Assembly: GCA_905221605.1 (NCBI GenBank)
Contig: CAJNDS010000557.1
Span: 296,182 to 360,181, forward strand
DNA: 64,000 nucleotides
Direction of reading: 5' to 3'
Source: Symbiodinium natans
Lineage: Eukaryota; Sar; Dinophyceae; Suessiales; Symbiodiniaceae
Shown one piece after another: positions 53,813 through 64,000 of the stretch. The first letter of the stretch is position 1. Each line of letters begins with the position of its first letter. The position numbers were made by a program, and so were the translations under genes. A model generated the notes under the pieces. That model had not been told where the DNA came from, did not search any database, and worked only from the letters and a program-made list of their open reading frames with translations.

Positions 53813-56800
53813 GCTGCTGTTCTTCTTGAAGGTCCCGAGTCCCCCAAAAAGGTATGACGAGCAATCACCTCTCGCAAGTATGCCGAGGTGTGGGAGGTCT
53901 CTCTATTTCTCTCTCATTTGGCCACCGGGTGGCTTCCATAGAGCCCCAAGTCCACACTGTCATAAGTGTCCGAGATCCTCCAGCAGTCGCAGGAGTCTAA
54001 AGCTTGCTTTGGATTCAATGCAGGGCGGACATGTCTTGGTTCAGCCGCTTCAGCCACTTCTGCCACTTCAAGCAGTACCACGAGCATGTAAAGTGTCTGC
54101 CTAACTTGTGGTGGCCTCGAACCGACTCCATGCCTACATGCGCACATGTGCGCAGCACGCTTTGCTGCGATGCGCAAGCAAAAGCCACCCCAGAATGGCA
54201 ACTGTTTCCTGGCTTTCGAATGTAGACGCACAGTTACTTTCTGTGTCATTGCTCCGTTCGGACCGCCCCTCCTCTTCACTGCGTCCAGGCCGGTTCCGGG
54301 CACGGCGGTGCGGAAAGCGGACGCCTGAAAGAGGATACTACCAGTACTGTCTTTGTTGCTACTGGAAATTGCAACCTGCTCCACACAGCACAACATAGAG
54401 CTGGGCTTGCAAGTCAAGGCTAGCAAAAGTTAAAGCAGTTGAGGAGTGAAGATCGGCTCGTCGCGCCTGCGGTGACGCAGCATAAGCTGGGTACGCCATA
54501 GCGCTTTGGCTGAACCCGTGAAGTCAAGATAGGTTCGGTTCGCTAGTTCAAGCTTTGTGGCGGAGTGTGCAATTCATCACATGCAAGCTTTTGACTCTGT
54601 CGAAGTGCGAGGTTGCAACCTGAGTGCTCAAGGCAGGACAGGTCCTTGGAATCAAGGTGCTAGAGGTGCGAGGAGGGGCTGAATGAATGAATGAAGTTAA
54701 TGCCGGCTCAAGAAAGCCCCGGCTTTGAGGGCTGCAGATTGGCCGCGCCATACCAGCAATCTCTGCAACCTGCGGACCTACAGCTCCAGAACCTGTTGCA
54801 TTATTCAGCGACAGCGTAGTGTGTCAAGAACTGATGTTGCTGGACTTTTGCTCCTCTCTGCTGAGGATGTATGCCACGTCTCTCCGGTTGGCATCTTGCA
54901 GCACATCTTCTGGTGGAACGAGTTGGCGCAGTGCAACGATGTGCTGCGGGTAGCTGTTCGCCATGAGTCTCCCTCTCACTCTTGCGCGCTATTCCGGAAG
55001 ACGCCGGCCAAGGTCCACTTCGCGTCGCCAACTCCATGTCCACAAGGGCCTCAGAATAAAAGTTGAAGGATCTTCAAGATCAGGGCCGCAAAGATGCCAA
55101 AGGTGCCTCATCTTCCCTTTCCCTTGGCCACGTCCACGTTCTCATTCTGCACCACACTTCGAGGAACGGCTGAGAGCTTGGACGGCGCTTTCCTGGGTTT
55201 CTGTGGGATTCGCTTTGGGAAGTTCGGGTGTTGTTTTTTTCAGCCGTAGCCGCAAGACTTTCGATGCCCGCCTTGCTTACTTCGACACCTTTCCACGCAA
55301 CCCTCCCCGAACTAGCTAGCCCGATACTTGCGTGACAGAGAAAGCAGCAGAGTGAAGCTGACTCTTTTTCCTCACAGCTTGTGTTAGCAATGTTTAAGCG
55401 GCAAAAGCACAAACCCAAGGCGGGAGCAGGCCCGGATATCGACTCTCTGGGCAGGGAAGCTGGTAAGCAAGACAACTTGCATGCATCGTTTCTGCAGTTC
55501 TGGTGAGCGAAAAAGACGTAACTAAGACAGACTGGAGCGGTGAACACGTGTGCCACGACTGCACGGGCAGGACAGCAGCGTGCCGACACCGGAAGAGGCG
55601 AGGCTGCGTGTTCCGTTGGTGCCCCGCCAATTTGACATTTGACATGGAGTGCTGGCTCTCGCTGCCGCTGCCTGGCACACATTGCTCGAGGTCCCCTCGG
55701 GCGACCTTGTTGCGTTGGCTCACAGGTCCTCAACTCCCATTGGCCCCGCCCGAGCCGCATTGCACAGCAAGACGTGTCACGCAAAGCAGACCTTCATGTC
55801 TTTCCGTCCGCTTCACGCAAACTGATCCAAGAGTCTCTGACCCGCATACTCTGAGAATTGGCCGTGGCAGTGTCTTGATCACGCGTTTCGGCAGGCCTGG
55901 ATAGCTTCGGGCCAGGGTGGCTTCGTCTCCCCACCTTCCCAAGGTTTCCACCCGACGCTTCACCACAGCACTTCATTGTTGCCTCTATCTGGCTCAATGC
56001 GCCCTGCTAGACCTGCTTTTCTCATTCTTGCCAGCTGTTGGGTCGATTTCCGGTGTGACAACTCTGCATCAGATGCTGCCTCGTGGAAGGGCTTCTCCCT
56101 TGCACGCGACATGTTCCTTCTCTGCACACCACTTCATTTCCGTTCACATTGACCACTTGTCTGGATTCCACATAGCGACCATACCGACGGCCTCAGCAGA
56201 GACTATGCCACAGACTTGCTGGGAAATCTGCGTCATTCCCTATAGTCCGCTTTCATACACCTGCGTTTGGTGATCACTTCCTTAACTGACGCAGGCTGTC
56301 GCCCGATGCATGTGGCCGCTGCCTGCCAGCATTCCCTTCTAGCAGCAATGCTTTCGGCCGGTGAGGGCGAGCTAGCAGGAGCTCGCGTGCAGAAATCGCC
56401 ATCCGCACCGCGTGTGCCGGAAGCGGTTTGCGCGGACAGACTGATGCAAGCGAGGCAATTCACGATGAGGCGGTTGCAGCAAACGCCCCGATGTTCAGGC
56501 CGTGAACGCAGGCAACAACAATTGAAGACAAACAGGGCCATGAGTGGAAGGAGAATTTTTCCAGACTGATCAGGCCCCACGGGACACCACCAATGACAGT
56601 AGGTGCACATGATCGCTTGTACCTCGGCACGCTCTTTGCGACTGCTTTTCGGAGGTTGGGCAGGCCTGCGGGAAAGGAGGAGCGTGCGGGAGTTGCCGGA
56701 GCTCAGCAGAGCGGCACAGCAGGCGCCACACCAGAGGCATAGGTTTCTTCATTGATGTCGTCAAGGCCCGGGTCGAACGATTGCTGTTTCGCATTAAGGA

Positions 56801-58965
56801 CGGTTTAGGATGGGTTCAAAGCGTTGTCGGAGTTGCTAGTGTGTGGGTCGATAAAGCGCATGCTGTACAGGTCGGAGGTGCGTGTAGACGTGGGAGGCAG
56901 CTACAACAAACTAGACGTGCGCACCTCAGAAATACTCACACCAGCATACCCCGTCATCATAAGCCACGCGCCATCTTTTCTGTCCTAAACGGCATACAAT
57001 GTTTAGCAGCACGTGCTGTCCTAATGGGGCCAGACGAGCACGCAAAAGGACCTCCGATTCACCAGGTTTATACTAGGTCAGTTACTAGGTGGAGTTGAAG
57101 GAGTACATTCCTGATTGCGCCATCTGCAGCTGAGAGTCTCGGGTCAGCCTGCAGCCAGGTCCTGCAGATGGCCCAGCGCCTCGAATGCACAGCACAGAAG
57201 AACATCCTCTTCCGGGCCATTGGCAATCAGCTGATGCCCTCCTAAACTCCTTAAATTTTAAGCCCGCCTCCTGGAGCTCCGCAGACAGTGGAGCCTCGGC
57301 TGCGAAAGGGCGACCGGCCACGTCCTGCAAAGCGACCTCGGCTTGGGGCAGCCTTGCGGGTGCCCTGGGGTGGCGGTGGCGGCCTATAGAGGGCCAAGGC
57401 TGCACGGAGAAAAAAGGGCTTGAATTTTCCTATGTTGCACTTTCTCAACACATGCCCGTCCTAGAAGCCTGCGATGCTTCACGCACAACGATTCACTGAT
57501 GGCCAGGGCACCTGACGACAGTGTAGGAATAGGCGGGGGCACCAGGATGGATCGAAGCCTCAGTGCAGAAGCTTGGCGAATGGCAGCTCTTTAGCTGTGA
57601 TCGCTTTGTATTCGCATAAGACCGTCTTTGGCCAAAACAGAGTGTCCCTGCACATGGAGGCTTCCGATGGCATCTAAAGGGGCCTGGGCTCTTGGGCAAA
57701 GCCACGCATGGACACACGCACGCAATTATTCCCATTTGCATTGGAAAGAACTGCAAAAGGTTCGGCGCAGCTTATCATACGCGGTGAAAGCATGACATCT
57801 TCACAGGTGCAGGGTGTCGAAGCAACTGCAACTCACGAAGCAAGGAAGCATCATGGACAGCCTGGCAATGCCCGGACAGCTTTGTGTCCTTGCATGGTTT
57901 GGCTCGTTAGAGCCTTTGGGTCCCACGTGCCACTGCACCGTAGCCGTCCGCATGGACAAGTACGATATGTCGAGTCAAGAACAAGCCTCTTTAAGCCGGA
58001 TTCCCAAAGTAGCGTCTCGATTCCGATTCTGAAGTCTGGGTGTCTGGGTGTCTGATCGTCTGAGCGTCGGGTTGTCCGCAGAGCGTCTTCTGGGTGTGCG
58101 AATTGAGGATCGAATCAAAATCCCAAAAGAATTCGGGGAAATCCTAAACTCATCGAGGCTACCTGAACGTCCCGATCCCACTGGACCTCGCTGAAAGGCA
58201 TAGCTGAGATTTGGGGCTTAGAAGTTTCGGGTCTATTGCCTTCCTTGCCACCTGCATAGCTGGACGAACCACTCGGCAGAAACAACCTTTGACAAACAAA
58301 AAAACCACCAACCCCTCTGCCCTCAAAAAAGCTTTCAACAAATAAGCTTCTAAGAGAACTAGAAGACACAAGGCGATCCACATGTCCGAGCCCCGTTGCA
58401 CAAGGTGAGGGCGGGTTCGTTTTGCAAGGCATTGCGAGATCTTTCGCTGAGGGTTACAACGTTGCAGCTGACACATCTTGAATAGGCCCCCGAGTGTTGC
58501 TGCGCACCCCCGCCCCGTGGCCACTACTCATGGTTTTCGGACACCTTAGAGACCGCGGTCGTTTTTTGATCCACCTGAAGACTTGAGAGCTTGATTGGTA
58601 AACGGCAACTCTCACGCGCTCTGACGAGCTGGCTCTCGCGACTTCTCATCGCAAGGGAATGGTGGAAGAGCAAAGCGTGTTTCAGTTCAGACAAAACTAA
58701 ACGTAGCAAAATGACTTTATGATAGAGAATGAACAGCAAATCCAAAACATACATAATGCTTGGCCAAAGTTTATCAGAAGCCGCAGAATCTCCTCCATCA
58801 CTGCGTCCGCCAATTCCTAAAGCCGAACCTTTCATGCCACCTTACATGCATTCTAGCATCATTTGACAATAACGAAGTTTGCTGCTACTGACTGAACTTT
58901 AATGTGCGTGAAGCTCATGAACATGCAGGTTAGATGAAAACAAGTGAAGCTCTTATTGGCAACGA

Positions 58966-60825
58966 TCAAGGTAGGCTGTAAGGGGGCTTGAAGGCTTGAA
59001 GGGCCAAAATGCGGATTCCCTCCATGTTTCTCATAAACTGCAGCTGGAAGCCTCCATAGGTGCGGTCGCATAGGATCGGGCGCCCGATGCCCGCAAAGTG
59101 CGCGCGGATTTGGTGGGTCCGCCCGGTCTGCCTAGGCTTCAGGATGCTTCAAGCACCTTCAAGCACCTAGGGATGAAACTGTTGCGGGACTGTTGTGGGC
59201 CCAAACGCAAGTCGTTTTGGCAGGGCGGCGGCTCTGCTTGCACCAGCATCAAGGTCTGCAGAGGCAGCGTGAAGGTGCGAAGCACCTTGTAAACGGTGCG
59301 TGCCTCCGCAAGGCATTCAGGCCAGTGCATTGTATGTTGGAATCTCACGGAATCTCAATGGCACGATGGCTGGCCTCCTTCCCTGCTGATGACCAGACAG
59401 ACTTCATGGCCTAAGATTCCCGGCTCCAGTCTCTTTTGAGATGCAGGGCGCAAACTGCATCAGGAGGAGTGGACAGGCGCCCACAAAGAACAAAAGCAGC
59501 GCTCCCAAATAAAATCCCAAGCCACAGATTGTTCAGTGGAAGGGCCGCTGACCAGGGGCGCAACCTCATGGACCACCCTCTGCCCATCGTCATCCCTTCA
59601 AGTTTATGGGGAACTGCGGCAAACTTTCCACCACTTGATACAGACCGGCGTTGTGCAGCACCAATGGTACGTCGCATGAGCACAGACTGAACCTGGGAAG
59701 CTCCGACACCCTTTTGTTGCCAGTCCGGACCCAGGCTTTGCCATGGATTCTGATGAAGCCCTGAACCTATCATGCGCTCTTCAAGGCAGATTACGCATTT
59801 CGCATGCTTTCCTCCATGCGGGAAGCTCCGGCACCCACCAACTTTTACATCGGGGCGGGCGGGAAAGTTCCACTAAACTTGTGAATGCTTGCGCTGTGCA
59901 CTGCGCCATGGCAACCTTTGCAAGGACGCCACTTCGCGCGCCATGCGAGCTGATCCCTAAGACTCTCCGGACATCGCGGGCTACGCAGTGCGCCATGAAC
60001 AAAACACTGCAAACACCTACGTGCCCTGACACCTGCAATCTCGTAGAGTTGTATGGCGCCATCACTGCCAATAACTCTTTCTGCCGCATACCGCACCTAC
60101 CAAATCGCACATCCAAAAACAAGGATCCATCTCTTTGCCACTCTGAGCCGCAATGGTGCCTTGCACGCCATCTGGCAGAGGCTTCCCCGAGCACAGGAGG
60201 AGGTACTTCTTCCTAACCTTCGGGACTTCGCTCGGCTTGCAGGGTTTCCATCTGTACGCATCTGGTTTTCTGCCTCTTGAGATCGCTTGCGGTTGAGCCG
60301 TGGGCAGCGAGCCTACCCGCTTCAATCCATGACAAAATCTGCTACTTAAGCGGCATTGTGATCGAACTCTGAGCCTAACGTTCCTTGCCCCTTTCCATCC
60401 CTTCCCAGCTGCACCTTTCGCGCAGCAAACTGCAGCTGGTACCAACTGGTCACGCCTCGAACTGCCGGTGCTAGCATTGGAGCAGGTGCAAGAAAAATGC
60501 AGTTGTGCGAGGTTCTCTTGATTTAGTTGCTACGGCGCAAGCTCCTCTACGGTGTTCCTAGGCATCTGCTAACTCGAATCTGGAATCCTGAGCTTCTGAA
60601 ACTCAAGTGCCCTGGTTTGGGTTTCGCATTGCCATGAGAGTCTTGGGGCCTCCTCTGCTAAGCGTCTAACCGTCCTGCGAAGCCCCCTTAACCGTGCATG
60701 AAGCCGTTTGCTACAATGTTACAACTTTCCTGCGGCACCTGAGCCGCACGGGGCCAAGGCCACGGGGAGCACGCCAGAGGTCTGCGCATCCAGGCGGGAG
60801 AGCCTCATGATCTGGGTGCTGAGGC
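58966..60825 (-). CDS. RluA-family RNA pseudouridine synthase, spliced, 5' end not found
   Basis: Four minus-strand exons carry RluA landmarks in the right order. Exon i (60825-60739): MRLSRLDAQTSGVLPVAL, the RLDxxTSGVL active-site motif with catalytic Asp at 60790-60788, and a GT donor. Exon ii (60217 to about 60101): VRKKYLLLCSGKPLPDG, matching the V.K.YL..V.G strand after the active site. Exon iii (59303-59230): ARTVYKVL, the A.T.Y.VL segment. Exon iv (59131-58966): QTGRTHQIRAHFAGIGRPIL then CDRTYGG and a short C-terminus to TGA. Exons iii and iv join through a GC-AG intron to give LVQAEPQTGRTHQIR, as in the family. These enzymes isomerise uridine to pseudouridine in rRNA or tRNA. The N-terminal exons and part of the middle are missing from my reading; exon ii's end is uncertain. 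Family call firm, structure tentative. Confidence 0.75.
59132..59229 (-). other. GC-AG intron of 98 bp in the RluA-family gene
   Basis: The donor GCCGCC follows GCAGAGCC and the acceptor GAAGCCTAG precedes GCAGACCGG. Removal joins VQAEP to QTGRTHQIR in frame. The unspliced frame stops inside the intron. Confidence 0.65.
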
Positions 60826-61839
60826 CTTGCTTCGCCCGCCACCTTCCGTGGGGCAGTGTGGGTCGTTTTGCTTTGGGGTGTATTTCAGTGGAGGGTCTGT
60901 AGTCTGTAGGGTTGAGGCTCCAGCAACTGTCCAGTAACTTGCTCGTGCCCGCCCAAGCCTTGACACCAACTGCATCACCTTAATCTTCGCGTCGAATCAG
61001 AATGGACGGTTTCTCTAGACAAGCTGACGTGTAGGTGTCTTAGGGTGGTAAGTGAAGAGTCCATCGATAAAGCTCTGAGGCAACACGAAGCTTAGACACA
61101 TCAAATAAAGGCTCTTCTTGCAGCCCAGCGCTGCCACCGTGTCGCTGCAATCCCCCTTCCTCTACATCCGAGCCGCAGCCTCTGAGGTGATCCTTAACTT
61201 GGTTAACTAGAGTCTTCAAACATCCAGCAACTAATTTGGAACGTGCCAACACTGGATTCCGTACTCGCCATGGGGCACTGCTTCCCAATGATCAAGCTCA
61301 GAAAGGCGTTTCAACACTGACACTGCTAGCAGGGAGGACGATGTCTGTAGCCGCGCGTGCCCGTTCTTGCCCTTATGCACCCCCGAACTCGAATCGGCAG
61401 AAGATTATATACGTCGACCTGAATGAACTCAATCAGGATCAGGGAAGGTCCCTGCAAGCCCCCTTCATTGAAAGTCTCAGAAGCCCTGCAGGCTTTGCCA
61501 CTGCCAGGAGCCCCGGAGCAGCAGCGACACAGCGCAGGCCTGCGAGATTGTAGAAGTGGAAGCCATTGCCCCAACCAACGCAACACGTAGACGCCACCCT
61601 TCCACACAAGACTCTCGACTGTGCCGCCTACAATGCTTCTAGCGAACACAGCAACGCCACGGTGCTGCAAGTTCCCAAGCGGCTAAGTTGCAGCGCATAG
61701 CGAGCGAAGACGCTTCTAAGTTTCAGGTCCGGAGTTGCTGTTCTAAGGGCCTCATGGGCCTCCCTCGTTGAAGCCCTTGAGCACCATCGCGGGGAAACAA
61801 AACAGGGGCCGTGGGAGCGCACTTTTCTGCTAATATGTA
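60826..61839. other. Interval upstream of the RluA-family gene
   Basis: The missing 5' exons of the gene should lie here or in introns. No NKPxG motif was found by eye. Confidence 0.35.
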
Positions 61840-61975
61840 CATATATATATATTTATTTATTTATTTTTTTTTTATATTTATTTATTTATTTATATTTATA
61901 CACACATACACATATAATATATATATATATATATGTATATGCATATACATATATGTGTATATGCATGTCTGCACT
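61840..61975. repeat. AT-rich low-complexity block
   Basis: ATATAT, TTTATTTA and TATGTATATGCATATAC repeats over about 135 bp, almost free of G and C, between GC-rich flanks. Confidence 0.9.
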
Positions 61976-62230
61976 GTATCCGCCGACCCCAGCTGGAGCG
62001 GGGGCGGCGTCAGTGAAGACCCATAGTGCTCTCCATTCCCTGAGTACGTTCCCGCGCATGCCCAGACCCCCGCCGCTCGACCCCTGGCACCCATGGCCTC
62101 AGCACGCCCAAACCCTCGCCGGTAGCCCCCAGTGCTCTGAGTTTTCAGGGCTCCAGTGCATGCCCGCTCCGCACCACATGCCCCCGTGGCCCATGGCCCC
62201 CATGGCCCCCATCATGGCCCTGCCGTACCA
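61968..62230 (+). CDS. Possible proline-rich exon
   Basis: An open frame of about 87 codons reads YPPTPAGAGAASVKTH onward to PPWPMAPMAPIMALPYQ, then meets CAG|GTGCCA, a good GT donor, where it becomes nonsense. Pro/Met/His-rich, no recognised domain. It could be chance in C-rich DNA. Confidence 0.25.
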
Positions 62231-62259
62231 GGTGCCAAGGCATGGATTAGGGGGGTGTG

Positions 62260-63000
62260 GAAGGCTCGTGTGTTGGAACGCCTGGGTGTGGGGGGGAACC
62301 CCGAAAAACATTGCTTCGACAAGGGGTTGTTGGGGGTTGGGTCCAGCAGGAGGGGTGCGTCCGGCATAGGGCAGGGGGGTGTTGGGGGGGGGTGTGGGTG
62401 GGGGGTGGGGGCGTGTGCTGGAACTTGTTGGGGGTTGGGTCGAGAAGAGGGAGAGCAGAGAGCGCCCAACTCTCCTCTCACCCCCACCCCACTACCATTT
62501 CCGGTAGTCCTCTCATCACCCTCACCCTCTACCCCTCCCCTCCATTCCCGAAACCCTCCATCCCCAATCCCTGTTTCTGTAGCCCTGACCCCTGCTCCTC
62601 CATTTGTCCACTTACCACTGTAGCTCCTACTCCGGCCTTGACCAATCTCTTGTGTTTCGGGTGGTCCAACGCACGCCCGCCCTGACGCTCCCCCCACTCT
62701 CCCTACACATTTCACCACGACTTCGCCTGCAACGACGGTGAATTGGTGTCCACATTTCCACCCATTACTGCTGCGTCCCACCCCCCCGCCTACCCCCTCA
62801 TGACACCACGCTCCAGTCCCCTCGTATCTTGTCCCCTGCTCCACTTATCTTCTCTCTCCCACCCCCAACTCTCCACCCGACCGCCCTCCGCCCCCGACCT
62901 GTCACTTTGACCCAACCCCCTCAACGCTCCCACACTCACACCCACCCCTCCCCCCCAGCCCCCACACCCCGTACTGTCCCTCACTCCCTACTTTTCTCCA
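62260..63000. repeat. Strand-asymmetric G-rich then C/T-rich block
   Basis: 62260-62470 is G-rich on the plus strand with many GGGGG runs. 62470-63000 is C/T-rich with CCCCACCCC and CTCCCC runs. ORFs reading across it are composition artefacts. Confidence 0.7.
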
Positions 63001-64000
63001 CTTGAAAACAGGGCGAGCGAAAGCTAGGGCACAGGTGTGAAGACCGCGCTGTTCAGTCGTGGAAGCTTTACGGACGAGAGGGTTCGGGCGTGCGAGTGTT
63101 GGGGGGAGACTTTCAAGGGTGTTTCAAATCTTCTCGAGCTTTGGGGTCACGGCTTTTTTGGTCGGCGCGGCCTCAGCATTGTCAGTGTGTCGGCGGTGGG
63201 AGCAACGCTCTATATGTCACGCGCAGCAGCCAGTATGGCTCAAGGAAAAGACTAGAAACAGATCGCAGAGGCTGCGAAGCGACAGCTGACAACCTGGTCG
63301 GCTGCAGGGGAGAGGCGGTTTAGCTAGGCACGGGGTCAAGATTGAGGGCCTAGGGTTCGGATGCAGAAACCCGAGCTGTTAGGCCTACAGTGGCAGCAGT
63401 CTTAGGTGTAGACATGTCTCAAATTGCAGGGCCAAGCTTGGGTTTGAGGGTTAAGGAGAGACGATGTAAACCCTGAAACCGAAACTTCCAGCAGTCACTC
63501 TCACACACAAATTCCCGATGTCTGCTGAGCAAGGCTTTTAACCAAAGGAGGCCAACCAAAGAGGCGAACGGCGAAGCTGGCCAGGTTCGACAGCGCTATG
63601 GCGGCCCCGCGGACAAAGGAAGGTGCAGCAGGCAGGCATACCTTGGAGACATCTCGGGGCAGTCTGTTGAGGTCAGAGCTGTAAGTACAACCTAGCAGGT
63701 AGGAGGCATTTGAATTCGAGTGGCTGGTTTCGGGGTTTCTCACTGGGTCTCGGAAGTCGTGCACGCATGCAGGTCTCGATCGGTCATTGGTTGCTTCTAA
63801 GTGTAAACTGTGCCATCGAGCTGACCCCGGGATCAAGGGAGATGCAACAGGCAGGCATATCTTGCAGCATGTGAGTACCCTGAGGCTAGAGCTGTATGTC
63901 TAACCTGAACGGCTACGAACCGAACAAGCAGGAGGCACTGCAACTTGAAGGAATGGGTTTGTGAATTTTTAAGGATCACGAAGGTTGCTCTACGATTCAA
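63001..64000. other. Right-hand end, nothing supportable
   Basis: Short ORFs only, with no motif. GGAGATGCAACAGGCAGGCAT (63838-63858) echoes GGAAGGTGCAGCAGGCAGGC (63619-63638), a decayed duplication of about 220-bp spacing. Confidence 0.35.

Larger units (their letters stand above)
45014..58965. other. Interval without a supportable gene
   Basis: Holds microsatellites (separate entries), a CCTGAACCCTAAACCCTAAACCC patch near 52360-52383 and TTTAGGG-like patches near 50398-50460. A short coding-like piece on the minus strand (50105-49985, VAARDELLGVLQKYPLMREV and on) and one near 57390-57160 are too short to assign. Confidence 0.4.

Noticed and set aside
62212-62844. 210-aa Gly-rich minus-strand ORF
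   Set aside because: A product of C/T-rich low-complexity DNA; no domain and composition-driven.

Overview
The window looks like nuclear DNA of a dinoflagellate, most likely a symbiodiniacean-type genome. Four things point that way. (1) The dinoflagellate spliced leader (DinoSL) is present: one 21-nt match followed by three 15-nt relics on the minus strand at 1397-1462, plus one relic at 32193-32207. (2) The introns I can place end AG and are followed by G, and some start GC instead of GT. (3) Telomere-type TTTAGGG repeats occur inside the sequence. (4) There is a Copia retrotransposon with an unusual, enlarged polyprotein. There are no operons, Shine-Dalgarno sites, CRISPR arrays, rRNA genes or bacterial-style gene packing. 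Most of the window is gene-poor and repeat-rich.

Layout. 1-1463 (minus strand): the 5' end of a transcript-derived, probably LINE-type element. It has a tandem spliced-leader array, a (GT)n tract and an ORF1-like coiled-coil protein that runs off the left edge; telomere-like repeats lie just outside it. 4193-4371: a 12-bp minisatellite. 4415-16967: a nested mobile-element complex. Inverted termini of about 25 bp with an 8-bp target duplication bound a non-coding element made of 263-bp palindromic tandem units, about 820-bp tandem units and 116-bp units. An 8.9-kb Copia element (6547-15462, LTRs identical by eye, 5-bp target duplication) is inserted in it. The Copia polyprotein carries protease, integrase (DD35E), reverse transcriptase and RNase H. 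Between protease and integrase lie two extra modules: a cytosine-methyltransferase-like region and a 2-oxoglutarate/Fe(II) dioxygenase-like region resembling TET/JBP. This is the most interesting part of the window.

21291-23764 (minus): a spliced gene for a protein with six C-x4-C-x19/20-C-x2-H repeats and a C-terminal WRC-type zinc motif with the exact plant spacing. 30527-33481: a segmental duplication flanking an intronless two-module protein gene (31547-32125, minus) whose 5' leader carries a spliced-leader relic, so it is probably a recycled processed cDNA. 58966-60825 (minus): exons of an RluA-family pseudouridine synthase, recognised from RLDxxTSG, KKYL and TGRTHQIR motifs in the right order. 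The remaining stretches hold microsatellites, interstitial telomeric repeats and short duplications, with no gene I can support.

The host genes show no common pathway. The unifying theme is retro-processing: Copia insertion, spliced-leader-marked cDNA recycling and palindromic repeat expansion. Exon boundaries are by-eye inferences from motif continuity and AG|G junctions.
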